Below, piece after piece: positions 1 through 11,453 of a stretch of 64,000 bases of DNA. The notes under the pieces are model-generated. The model was not told the origin of the DNA, did no database searches, and worked only from the letters and a program-made list of their open reading frames with translations. The DNA comes from Orbilia blumenaviensis (lineage: Eukaryota > Ascomycota > Orbiliomycetes > Orbiliales > Orbiliaceae), in contig JAVHNS010000001.1 of the NCBI GenBank assembly GCA_036872755.1, forward strand, positions 1,798,001-1,862,000. The letters run 5' to 3'. The number at the start of each line of letters is the position of its first letter. Position 1 is the first letter of the stretch. The position numbers and the translations under genes are program-made.

Positions 1-946
1 GCAATCTCCAACTTCCAGGTATCGACTGGACAGACGCCTTCCGGATTCATATAGTTTTGATGCTTCCAGGGTAAAGTAGGATTACACTGGAACGCCCATC
101 CGAAAATAGTAGCAAGGGCATTGGCGACCACAAAAAAGCCAGTTACGATAGTTGCCCATCTTAGTGGATGCCACACCGAGAGGTTATAATAGAATAGTAA
201 TAAGGAGGATTTGATAAGAACTACTGCGAGAGGGTATAATATCGATGCCGATAGACTGGAGTCTTGTTCGACCTGAAAATCAAGCCATGTTTTGTCCCAG
301 ACGCCTCTATAATATGCTAGAAATCGGCGCAGTTAGTTCACTGCGTAGGAAGAATACGTTGGAGACATATGCATGAATCCACAGAATGTATACATACTAC
401 TTGTAGATAGAACTATGAAGATGTTAGAAACCAGTGCTTTTGTTAAATATAATAAAGGTAGGATGTCCTACTTATGGCATTTTGCATTCCGAGGGCCAAC
501 GTCATGATAAAGCCGCCCAAGATAACGTAGTCATATGACCGCACGAACCCAGTAATAGTTGCACGGGAATACATCCTTGTTGCAATTACTGCTAGAGTGA
601 GTAATGAAAGGATGATATATACTGGCAAGAATACCCGACTCTGCGTAGGATGACCAAGGTATGGAATCGTCTCGTTTGCAAACTGAGAGTACTTTGCATA
701 CTTGCCCCAGTTGCCCCAGTACATCTCGAGAAGATTGACATTACTGACAGAGGTACCAGCTAGTTGTGCCATTTTTTGGTTATAACCGGTAGCATTCCAG
801 TTCGGATTTGATTGAAAGAAGCGGGCAATTCTTCCAACTAAATCACTGCCTTTGGTTTTTTGAAACCCTTCAAATAGCCACTGTGTATCGAGTACAACCT
901 CAATCACCAAGTTTCGTTCCTCCATACTTATCTCTGTCGCTGACAT
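1..946 (-). CDS. PTH11/rhodopsin-like integral membrane protein, partial (3' end cut)
   Basis: The C-terminal part lies beyond the left edge. Proposed exons are 946-472 and 316-1, with a 155-nt intron (donor GTAGGA, acceptor CTAG) that keeps phase. After about 95 hydrophilic N-terminal residues comes a membrane segment starting near RVFLPVYIILSLLTLAVIA, then a short loop with RMYSR and SYDYVILGG and a second segment. Exon 2 encodes further segments (SILYPLAVVLIKSSLLLFYY, then RWATIVTGFFVV) and ends in FQCNP. This order matches the fungal rhodopsin-domain/PTH11-like seven-helix family, whose members sit in the plasma membrane and are mostly of unknown ligand. The start at MSATEIS is a choice: the frame stays open upstream to 1036. 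The long soluble N-terminus is not typical, and I did not recognise it. Confidence 0.6.
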
Positions 947-3900
947 TTCTAATATATTAATATGGGCCCAAACTAGGAGAGGATTGTAGTGATCCAAAAG
1001 CAATGAGAGTTGAGAAATGAAAGGGCCGCGAAACAATATGACGCGGGCGGGGGATCTTAAAGATGGTTTTTAAGTCTGGATAGATGGCTTCCGGCGCAAA
1101 AACTCGATCTACGAGCTTCAGAATGGTCAGGCTGTCGACAGAATCACCCCACATACATCTTGCGATGTTTGGCGGATACATATGGTATTTTATATAGTAA
1201 GCCTCATGCACGCTGTCTGTATTGGAACACCATGTCGATATGTTGCTAGTAAGGCGGGCCCCGCACGAACTAACTTGAAATTTGATAGGTCGCAGGTTTG
1301 CTTTTCGTTACACCCTCTCGTTCATATGATCAAATACAGACGAAGGTTTTACCAGCCACTGCTGCATGCTTTTTGGGCATCTTGCCTTTTCGAGAAGTTG
1401 GCAAGAGACGGTGGAAGTTTGAGACAACGCGAGGCTCGCTTCCCTCTGTATCACGAAAATAAACCTGGGATCCACTAGTCTACGACCTACGGCTATCGGG
1501 GTTCGCTGAACATGTCTGTCAACTGTTACAGAACCCTCGGGCACAAAGGGTTTGGTGACGCGAATCTGTTGCAATTATACTGTTTTGATTCGTTCTTTCC
1601 TTACGTCAATGATATATCATCTGATTACTAGCTATGACATGGTTCAATTCAGTGAATATCTGGGGTTTACCGAGCAACACTAGTACAAATATTTAGATCT
1701 GGGACACTATCAATCGGTTTAGATATATGATTGGAGAAAAATGTAGGACGTTTGCATATGCGTACCCTTTCTCACTCTCTTTGGTGATATAAAATCTATA
1801 ACTCGGATCGATCGTTGGATGGACATGGTGTGCAAGATTAACCGGCTGATGTTCTGGTTCCTGAACCTAATCCTGGGTGACAAACGGCAAACCAGGTCAG
1901 GGTTGGGGTACCTAAACGAAACTCGAGCCCGGGTCTCACTCTGCTCTCGAATAGGCAGCTGAACGGGAGTAGCAAACAGGATGTAGAGTTTCTGCTATTC
2001 TACTACATCTCATAAAAACAACTTTGAAAGGTACTAATAGTACCATTGCACGATATCCGTCTCTGTTGTCTAAATTCCCACGTCTGAAATGAGCAGGGAT
2101 TTGGTTAATGACGGCAAACCCCACCTGGCCGCAAGTCTAAAGCGCGCGCAGCCTTCACAGCCATAAGACCAAAAAAGTCTATGCATATACGTTATTGATA
2201 AAGTTCCGAACTAGGCTAACAAATTGAGATATTCCGCAAGTTAGCTAGGCAATGTAACATATAAATTCGTGTGTATCTCTTGAAAGGCGGACACACGGGC
2301 CATCTTCATCTAATACCGAGACATAATATGCCACGCATGGCGCAACATTGGCGAATACGTATGGCGCTGCGCTGTGTGGGTTCTGGAATTGGTTCAAATC
2401 TATCGATCCCTTCTAGAAGCCAGTCAGGCTTTGAGGGGCCACAAATCAACTATCTTTAACTCCAGCTCGCCAGCAATCGTTTCTAGACGTCATTGGGACC
2501 AAAATTCTCCACCTGACCTTGCAATATTATCTCGCCAACTGGATGCCACGCTGAAATATAGGAGTACACAAATGCAGTCGGTATAATATATATAGCGAGT
2601 GGTTATAATTACATTTATATGGTCTGGTAAACATGTATGCAATATTCTTAATAATGAAAATTCAGTCAGATTTCCAGCTCGTATAATTCAGTAATAAACA
2701 TACGCCGAGATCGAAAACTGGGCGCCACGATTATAGCAACCTGTGGAACGCTGTTATCGAGTGTCGGATACCCACAAGGCCGAATGCAATCTGAGATGTT
2801 TGATGGTTAACGCTTGGCGCAAATATTTATAATATTGTAGTCATTGTGCATGATATCACAATATATTATGGGCAATCTCGATTCAATGGAACCTAGATCT
2901 GCGAGCAGCTGCGGCTCAGCCGGAGTTGTGTTTCGTAATGGTTCCTGCATATTGAATTGGGTACACCGACACCCATCGTGGGCTGTTTCAATGGTTATCG
3001 TGAGAAGAGGGGTAATTGACTGTCAGTTTGAGGTTTGTCGATTTGGTATTAATGGCGAGAGAATGTTTTTTCCTAAGCTCAATCAAGCTACCCGAAAGAG
3101 AAATCGACGATAGTGGGGCCGATGGGGTCAACTGTCAAACAACACACCCACCACCTGAAATATATATTTTACGCAAGTTAACAGCGGTGCTACGGTCTAA
3201 TTATATTAATTACAGTATGACATGCATCGAATTGACTCACGGGGTTAAAAAGAGAAGTGATATATCTCAGATACCGGAAACGCGGCCGGCCAGTGGCCAG
3301 TAATGAAATATGCATGTATGAACTCTACTTCGGGTTCAGTGACCCCTCCTTGGCTACTATATTCTAGCCCGTCAATGTGGACCTTTGCCGTTTAGTACAT
3401 CGAGCTTCTAGTAATGGAAGCCCATGAAACATATCGATTTGGTTTGAATGCTTCTCGAACATAGCCAGTCGGGTAATATACCCAGGTGATGGTTACGGCA
3501 AGTGAAAGATCTGACATCCATATGATATTCTAGCTCCGTATATGCAAGGGCCCATGGAAACCGTCGATTTATATTAATAAGGCGGCAAAATGATTGCGCG
3601 GTCTAAGGCAAGGAAAGTTAAATCTAACCCCCCATTTGGTTTCCTATATACGGCCACAGCTCCGCACGAGTTGTCGACTAAATTCCCGGAGCCGAGTCCG
3701 TATCAAGAAGCTCTGGAGGAGATTCAAGCAATCTGTACCCCTTTACTATAAGAATTAGGAATTCAGCAGTCGATCTGCGACAACTAAATACTTATCAGGT
3801 ATAAGCATACATGGCCATTTCCGCCACCAAAGATACTAACTGACCGAATTCATTCTTTACCTTTTCCTTCACCAGCGAGTTTACAGCCTGTTCAAGCTCT

Positions 3901-3979
3901 GACGGCTTCAAGGCCAAAGAGACCTGACCAAAGACCTTATACTTGTATAGTGGTCTTAAACCGGGCCCATTCCAGTGCT
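947..3979. other. Gene-free, AT-rich intergenic stretch
   Basis: About 3 kb with stop codons in all frames and no ORF that reads like a protein family. A 255-nt minus-strand ORF at 957-1211 overlaps the start of the membrane-protein gene; its peptide (MYPPNIARCMWGDSVDSL at the start) could be an upstream exon of that gene, but I could not find a convincing splice to join them. Nothing else is supported. Confidence 0.5.
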
Positions 3980-5098
3980 ATGGCTCGAATTCACAGTATT
4001 ATCGTTTTTTCTATCCTCTTTTTCTTTTTGAGTTTCGTACCATCTCATGCATTCGTTATAAATTGGCATGAGCGGAAGCATCAACGCTCTTCCTCGATAT
4101 CTGCAAGGAACTTAGTCGATGGTATGTATATTGGTGTGACTGGGCCCGATTTTAATTGAATTTCATTAAAGATCTAACGTATATTCTCATGAAACTTAGG
4201 TGTGCATTCGATGCTTAAACGGATACCTAAGTTGGTATATTCTAGTAGGACTAGTATCTCAACATCTTCAAGGATAAGCATCAGTATTGGCAGCAAAAAA
4301 GAAACACCAGCTGTTCAAGAGCCAAGCAAGTACTTGGGATCACCAACACTCGGCAATACCGCTGGCCATGTATCTCTCAGCCAAGTGGCTGGACTGATCG
4401 ATAGCACTAAGAAGTCGACGTGCAAAGGCAAAGGTGGAATTGTGAGCTTTAAAGCAGAAACATCAGAAACAGAGAATTCGGCCTCCTTCAAGAGCACATG
4501 CTCTGTTAAAAGTTCGACGAAAAGCATCTCGACCGCTCTAACACCTAAGAAATGCATCTCCCCTACCATCGGCCTCTACTACGACAAAGTTCTTAAACAA
4601 ACTGTACGAAGGGTCTACGACTGCAATTTAAAACAAGAGACTCTCGTATACCGGGACCCCGAATTGGGAAAGGATGTAGCGTTGTATAAAAAGGGAGATT
4701 TCACTATCCGTCGTTTCTACGAACGCGATACCGACTACAAAAGTATCGCTTACTTTGTTGGGTGTGCCACAAGCGGTAAACCAGTGGAACTCGGTTCCAG
4801 CAGCAAGCGCAGTGAAGGCTCACTGATAAAAAGAGGATTCTTCAAAGGGAATACAAAAGACCCGATCTGGAACTGTGGTAAGTAATTAGAACTTGGAAAA
4901 AAGTCTACGTATCTATTTCCAAGATTTGTTACTAATATAGTTTTTTTCTACACAGCTGTTTCGAATGCTGATTCCGTCGGTGGCCCGAAGGATTCGTTCA
5001 TGTTTGCCCCGGCTAATGTTGGGCAGTGTTTGGTGATAATAGCAAGCAGAGAATGCCTCGAGCAATCCAGTGTTGCATTTTTCTGGTTAGATGGCTAA
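3980..5098 (+). CDS. Secreted protein of unknown function (three exons)
   Basis: Exons are 3980-4121, 4200-4877 and 4956-5098, with GT-AG introns of 78 nt (GTATGT donor) and 78 nt (GTAAGT donor); the spliced frame gives 320 residues. The start at 3980 opens with a clear signal peptide: basic MARIH, then a hydrophobic core (IIVFSILFFFLSFV), then SHA as the likely cleavage site. The mature part begins with a basic Ser-rich stretch and a Ser/Thr/Lys-rich linker (about residues 60-145). It then turns into a compact region with YYDKV, RRVYDCN, RRFYERD and FVGCATSG, and ends FFWLDG. It has nine cysteines, so disulfides are possible. I recognise no domain. An effector-like or cell-wall-associated secreted protein is possible but is inference only. 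Confidence 0.75.
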
Positions 5099-6553
5099 CA
5101 TCATTTATCCATTTTTTGTGTCTATGCTTGCGTCTTGTTAACATCGAGTCGACTTTGGTTCCGTTTCCGTTTCCGCTTTGTCTGATGTCTGTGCAGCAGT
5201 GGGGCGGTTTTTCGCTTGCACCTCCAGCCTCTGGTGATCATTCGTTCCTGGTAGCAGCTCCGGTTCCCCTAGCTTTGTTTCTGCAGCGTTCCTTAGCTTT
5301 ATTATAGTAACCCATATTAATATAACTTCAAGCATTTAATCCTAATCAATCCTTATCACTTGCTGAATATGGATCTCCGCGATCCCGGCTGTTTTGACAC
5401 AAGCCAGCCCGAATCCTTAGCCAAAGTACCGAACGGCAAAATTTGGGGTTTCCGATATGCAGCTGCAGAACTAATCAATGCGACATTCTGAGATGGTGGA
5501 TACCGGCACTACGGTACAATGCGAGGCGAAAGTACCAAGCGAAAGCCTACCGCTGGATCCAAACGGAACAATGGAGTACACAAATATCGAGAACAGGAGA
5601 GATTGACACTGCAACGCATAAAATGCAACAACGTTAACTATCGTAGTCATAGTAAATTCAACAAGATTCAACGTTGCAAACTATCGCAGCTCGCTGGATA
5701 TAGCCTATTAAATCCTCGTAAGACCCTAGTCGAACATGAAGCACGCTTATCCTTGCTCCGAGGTAGACGGATAGCAATACGAAGAAAAATTTTACTCGTA
5801 AGCCGTCACATCATTAAAAGGGGCCGAACGGGTTAGCTGTGAGCTTAAACCTGGTCTGTCTTGGGGCATTGCTCGGGCGCGGGATTCCGAAGCTAGTTAA
5901 ACAAGTGCGGATTTAAACAATTCCATGACTCTAGTGCACCGATGCTTGGACATACATCATCACATTATGCACGTCAAATCACAGCTCGCATTTTACAACC
6001 AATTTAGGAAATTCTCATAACAACATGCCCACGAACTTGTTTCCTGTTGTAAGGTATAGAAAAATCTTGAATAGGCACATGTAGCTAGCTAGAGCTACAA
6101 AATCTCAGGGTCTTTGTTGAATATACAGGGGCAACTGCCGGCCGAGAGGAGGACTCAGCCGGGGCGATATACAAGGTTACGCCGCTGTAATATCTAAGAA
6201 ATAAGGACGCGGCTGGTGTGCTACGACACGCCGAGTTGAGTTTCTGAACCTTTCGAAATCGGATAAAACCCGGGCTGGCAGTATGCGTGACTTCCATCCT
6301 CGAGTTCGTCCTGTTTATAAAAGAGAGCCTTTGGAAGTCTTAAGAAACCAGCTATCGGACTATCTGGATCTCAAATAGAGCACAGAGCCGCAATATCGAG
6401 AAACATTCCAGCATTTTTGGTCTATCTTTTGCCTTCTTTCTTCAATTTATAGTTCCAAAAGCCCGCAGAGTCGCTAGGAGATAAAATGTCCGTCAGCCCA
6501 CCTTGTACGTATATTACTTATATCCATCCTTAGGTGCTCTGTTAAAAGATTCG
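5099..6553. other. Intergenic stretch with no supported gene
   Basis: About 1.45 kb. The open frames here (for example 5519-5836, Lys/Arg-rich) have no family likeness and conflict with ORFs on the other strand. The last 250 bases hold the TATA-like site and pyrimidine-rich leader of the next gene. Confidence 0.5.
6316..6323 (+). promoter_or_regulatory. TATA-box-like site upstream of the small orphan gene
   Basis: The sequence TATAAAAG lies about 170 bases before the ATG at 6486 and 230 before the ATG at 6554. A pyrimidine-rich stretch follows at 6418-6448. This is the layout of a fungal core promoter and supports the orphan being a real gene. Confidence 0.45.
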
Positions 6554-6994
6554 ATGGCTAACACTCCGAGGATAGTCAATATTAGCTTCGTCAACAACAG
6601 CGGCTACACCTTTACCGCAATCATCAGGCCAATTTTCTTGACGCCAAAGAACTTCCCCTCAACTTCACCACCTTCCGTAGGACCGTATAGCTCGCAAGTC
6701 TACACTGCAACCAATAATGACAATGCTATTTGGTTTAAAATAAGCGCTCCATATACAACAACAGATGTCTTGATGTGGGCCACGAATGACGGCGCCAGTT
6801 GGAGTGTCCACGGCGCTTGGGTTGATGATCTCGATGGTGGCTCTAAGGTTATCCCTACGGATATCCATATTGTCGCAAGTGGCCATACATTAACTATTCA
6901 ACCTGGAGCCGCAAAACGAGGATTGGCGAGAGACGACACCGGTAGTCCCGCAGCATTAGCCATTGTCGCCAGAGCGCGGCGATTCAGGGCATAG
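6554..6994 (+). CDS. Small hypothetical protein, probably all-beta
   Basis: The main reading starts at ATG 6554 and gives 146 residues. The protein has no signal peptide in this form. Its first 115 residues alternate hydrophobic and polar positions (IVNISFVNNSGYTFTAIIRP, SSQVYTATNNDNAIWFKI, TDVLMWATNDGASWSVHG, IHIVASGHTLTIQPG), as in a beta-sandwich. The tail is basic and Ala/Arg-rich. I do not recognise the family; a lectin-like or aegerolysin-like fold is a guess from texture only. An alternative first exon at 6486-6504 (ATG in good context AAAATGTC) joins in phase to 6549 across a 44-nt intron, giving 154 residues beginning MSVSPPYSMANT. Confidence 0.6.
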   Translation: MANTPRIVNISFVNNSGYTFTAIIRPIFLTPKNFPSTSPPSVGPYSSQVYTATNNDNAIWFKISAPYTTTDVLMWATNDGASWSVHGAWVDDLDGGSKVIPTDIHIVASGHTLTIQPGAAKRGLARDDTGSPAALAIVARARRFRA

Positions 6995-7967
6995 AGCTCA
7001 CGGTATCGCGTTGCAAGAAAATGTCGGTAGCAAAGAGAAGGGGGAAACAAAGATTATACATAGATGGCTAGAGGGATAGAACTTCAGACCTATTTATCGT
7101 CTTTTTTTTCTGTATTGATTGTGTCCGATATAATATGCTCATGTAATGATAAAACGAAATGCAGTAAGAAATGCATCGAATGATCTTGTTTGCTAACTTC
7201 ATTGAGAACCATCTAAACGCATGGGTTTCCAGGCCCATGGTAGTTTGTGCGAACATAATTTTATCTTATCAAAAAAAAAAAAAAGCCCCAACTTAGCCAG
7301 AGCTGTAGCTACGAGCCAATCACACATAATAACTATGGCATAGCTGACTATAGCAGCGGACAAATAGAGTGGTACTTTGTGTGTTGTTTCGTCTTCCAAT
7401 ACACTGGCGGCCAGCTACAGCCGGCGATATCTATCTAGGTACTTTTATATAAATTTATACCTGGCCCGTATACGAGAGTAAGTACAGAGTACCTCATTAG
7501 TTGTTTCGTGTTCGGTATCATTTTAATATAAATATACCCGGCTAGCTAAGCATAGATATAAGCCTCCGATATCGCCTGTATAAGTCGGTATATTCCCAAG
7601 TACATACCCCCCGATTTATCACAATTATTGAACATTGCGGTCGTTACTAACGACTAGCCTGAAAATTACATTGCTATTATTGATATCATTAAAATTACTG
7701 CGCCATATACACCCCAGGGCCCAAGGAACTACCTAGTAACAACTGGCATAGATACCAGCTAGGCTTAGATGGTAAATAAATCTATTCAAGGTCTATGTGC
7801 ACCCTCTTTCGGACACTTCAGAATCAACTTAAACCTTAACTTGTCACCGATTGCTACCCATACACTATTATTATCCATCGTTCCGCACTCGATGTCGAGT
7901 TTCGAATTCAAATTCCGAGACCAATTATAGTTATCTTTTAATTTTGTTGGTTCTGCATCCCTCCTCC
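6995..7967. other. Intergenic stretch with no supported gene
   Basis: AT-rich, including a 14-base A run near 7271. No frame shows a recognisable protein. It holds the 3' flank of the small orphan gene and the promoter region of the F-box gene. Confidence 0.5.
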
Positions 7968-10051
7968 ATGGATCCGATATCAAGGCCCATATCTCTTTTA
8001 AACCTTCCACCCGAAATTATTCGGATGCTTCTCGATTATGTAAGGGAAAAGCTGTTATATATATATATATATATATGTATAGAAAGATATCTGTCTTTGG
8101 GTTGTTCCTGCAGAGCTTTCTTCTGTTTCCTGCGAATATGACTAATATTATTTATTACTTTGTATTCAGATCCACCCTCGGAACTTCTCTTCTATCCGCC
8201 TAACTTGTTCGCTATTATATGCGCATGTGAAAATTTATGGGCGTAGATGCCTATATCTAAACTGCGTCTGCTGGGGTGGCCATATCCCGCTTCTAAGAAA
8301 TGGAACTTTTCTTGACTATATCATCGAAAACGAGGATCAGATCCAAAAGATCGAGTTTCTGTGCCCAGAGCAGTTACTTTCAAGATGTTACCAATGCGCG
8401 GTCGAAGCCATGAAGCCGAAAAGTCTGATCAGAATACTCTACAGAACAACCATGTTCAACAATGTTACTACATTAAGGTAAATCTGAGTTTATTCCGCGG
8501 AATCCGCACTAAATGTATTCTAATGAGGCTGGAGTACCGCTAATTACCCATCTGGGGAAACGATTGAGCAGGATAGGGCAGTTCGCATTTGAACCGTCCG
8601 TAGGGAGTATTGTAAAACTGATCCAAAGGTTCCCTCATATTAGAGATCTATCTCTCCCAATCACGGTAGCCCTTATTCGGAAACGGAAATTTGAAACCGC
8701 GGTTCTAGCCCTTGACCGCCTCAAAAGTTTAACATTCGAGATCTTATGGCCAAAAGTATTCTATAGAAATATGACACTTTCAACGGTGTGGAAAACAATA
8801 GACAACAATGCCTCTTCTTTGGGCTCTTTGAGACTTAATTTCTGTCAAGAGGTTGATGATAGAGGGATGATGATCCACGGCCTCATCGATCGAGTTCGAG
8901 TAATGAAAAGATTCATGAAGGTCACCACAGATCACCGCAGGTACTGCGACTTTTTCCCGCTACATCGAACTCAAAACTGGCCGAAGCAACTTTACCTCAG
9001 AGTCTTGCAGTTGCAACGGTTTCCGTATTGTAGCAATCCAGAGGTGTATACGAACCCAGGGCTTTTCAGGCCTGAGACCCTAGAGATCGTTAGCCTACTA
9101 GACTGCGATGGAGCTTGCGAGATGCTCAATAAAATCGCAAAATTACTACTGAGCTTGAGGTATCTTCAAATTGTTGAAGCCGGGGCGGGGGGACGGGTTC
9201 TTGGGCAAGCACTTAGACAACTACCAAAACCCTTAACGGCATTATACATTAGAATAGGTATCAATCTCACAGCCCCGTGCAATTTCCAAGGGCAGATACA
9301 TGCGCACCAGACGAATACCCAAGGAGAATTTAGTCTCCTATTTGCCTCCATTAATCGACACAGCCACAGCCTTAGAAGCCTAGTCCTAGACACGGACCGC
9401 AGACCGCCAGTATGTCTTGACCTGATGGAGGAGGATGCCATACGTCTACCTCCTCGGTCTATGGATGAGATTAATTTTACCGGTTGGACGAATTTGGAAG
9501 AACTTGAATTATCAGTTGGTAGAATACAAGGCTTGGTGAGTTTTTGATCCCCAACATACAATTTTGCGAAAACGGCAAGTGACGGCTTGAATATTACACA
9601 CGTTTTTTTACCAAATAAATTTAAAGCCCATACTTATCTCAAATTTGATTTTTGTATAATTTAGGATTATCTCGCTCTCCCTCCAACGATGAAATTTCTC
9701 TATATTGGAGACTATAAGACCAATGAGAATATGCTCCCGCCTCTACGAACGCGGATATACTTGGATTGTCTCCAGGAGTATGTCGAAAACCAACACTCCT
9801 TATCAGCCGAACCAAATTTTTCCCTAAGAGCCGTTATAGTTCGGCTGGAATCCCACCCCCCCGAGCGTCTTTTCTTCGCTGTGGATCGGGTTGAATTGCT
9901 GAAGGAGGAAGTTGGGGGGCCATCAATGAAGCTAATATCACAACAAGAGTTTGAGCGAATGTTTCCGGAAGCTACTGATGGAGGCTATTGGCATTCGGGG
10001 AATTATAAATGGAAGTGGGTCGATAGACACATCCATAAGAGTAGGCACTAG
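7968..10051 (+). CDS. F-box protein with leucine-rich-repeat-like C-terminal region
   Basis: Exons are 7968-8039, 8170-8477, 8572-9535 and 9665-10051, giving 576 residues. Introns are 130, 94 and 129 nt; the first contains a TA microsatellite. Joining exons 1 and 2 creates an F-box start: LLNLPPEIIRMLLDYIHPRN followed by FSSIRLTCSLLYAHV. F-box proteins are substrate adaptors of SCF ubiquitin ligases and bind Skp1 through this motif. The rest has irregular repeats of the type LKSLTFEIL, LGSLRLNFC, LRYLQIVEA, LRSLVLDTD and LEELELSVG, and one of them is restored by the exon 3/4 junction (GLDYLALPPTMKFLYIGDY). This is the common fungal F-box/LRR architecture. The exon 3 start is the least certain splice: 8572 was chosen because it gives VTTLRIGQFAF in frame with a CTAAT branch site upstream. 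Confidence 0.8.
8056..8076. repeat. TA dinucleotide microsatellite inside an intron
   Basis: Just over ten TA units in the first intron of the F-box gene, a few bases after the donor site. Confidence 0.9.
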
Positions 10052-11453
10052 TGTAATTGGGACATAATCAGCCGCGTAGTCAAATCCATGTTGGATTAAG
10101 AAACTAGGACCAGTCTGTCTAGGTAGAGATATTTCCCCAATCAATGGTGCTAGATGCACTAACGTTGACCTAAAAATTTATCAAGTTGAACTATCTGGTG
10201 ATATAGTCTGGAACCACCAGTAATTGAGGAGCATGAGGGAAGATATCATTCGTAGATGCTATATGTAATGGTACATGCATATCCGATATTGTATTTAAAT
10301 ATTTCGGAACGAAATCTCAGAGAATGTTATGTAGTGATTCTAGAGTATATACGTATGTACGTGTTGCCTATTTTGAGGATGCATATCTAGAAATTAGTTT
10401 TATGTTGTAAAATTTTAGTTGTCATAATCACGGAAGAACCGACTCGACCGGCCGGCCTAGCGTTTGCGTAACAAAGCAGTTTGTTATCTTATGACCCATG
10501 CGTATTTGTCTTGATCAATTGAGATGATTGTTTGTTGGTTCTCAGGTTGTGATTAATCTCATAAATTAGCCTCCTAGGCCGCAACTACGAGACGAGCCAC
10601 AACTAGTTATAAATGTATTTGTATAGTCTTATATATGCCGGCGCTGGTCTTAGTAGTCTCGATACATTAGATAGTAAGAGCCGTAAAATATATTAGCATA
10701 TAGGCTTGATTGTCAAATAAATTCAAGCGGCCAGCCCTCGAGCCAAATTTTGTGCAAAGTTACATAAAAACCAGGCCAGACCGGATCCTAGAAGTTATAG
10801 CTTCCCCATGAGCTTGTTTCAGTGTTCATTTCGTCCCACAAAGTCGCCACAGTCCAGGGCTAAACCAACACCAAGACAGCCATCCGTGCACCACATGATC
10901 CTAACGCTCGGCAAAGTCAAGCGAATAGCGAAGCGAGCTCGGCGGGCATGGTACCTATTGGTTGGAATGACAGAGAATAACAGGGGTCTCAGGGTAGACA
11001 GATGTTGATTGGCTGAATGGTTTCTAAATGCACTCAAACTTGCTCATTGTCCTGGGCCGGATTCATGGCGGAATGCAAATTTCCATGTATACAGAGTATT
11101 CCGACATAGATTACAAACTGGGCTATTACCAAACCGCGACTTGTAATTCGACAGAATATTGTGGCGTCCTTGTTTATTCCGCGCTCCCCAACAATGCGCT
11201 GGTCCTTACCTAAGAACCTGTGACCGTGATTGTGGGACTTTGTTCCGGTGTAGGTATACCGGCATCAAGATTATGATACGCAATGTAATGGCTTCGTTAT
11301 CATGGAAAGTAGGCTATAGCAATGTATATCTCACTTTAGCTATATGTATAAAGCTGAAGGGAATCCTCCTTCGAATTTGCCCTGGACAATTTCTGTACTT
11401 ACGAGCCTATTGTTCTTTTACCTTTCTAGGATACAGCATTGTAAATAGATAGG
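10052..11453. other. Intergenic stretch with no supported gene
   Basis: About 1.4 kb between two plus-strand genes. The short open frames (for example 10808-11008 and its antisense partner) overlap each other and show no family likeness. It should contain the promoter of the ferric reductase; I see no clear TATA box or GATA-type iron-response cluster close to the start. Confidence 0.5.

Noticed and set aside
5519..5836. 105-codon plus-strand ORF rich in Lys and Arg
   Set aside because: No family likeness, no start context, overlaps an equally long antisense ORF; composition follows local base bias.
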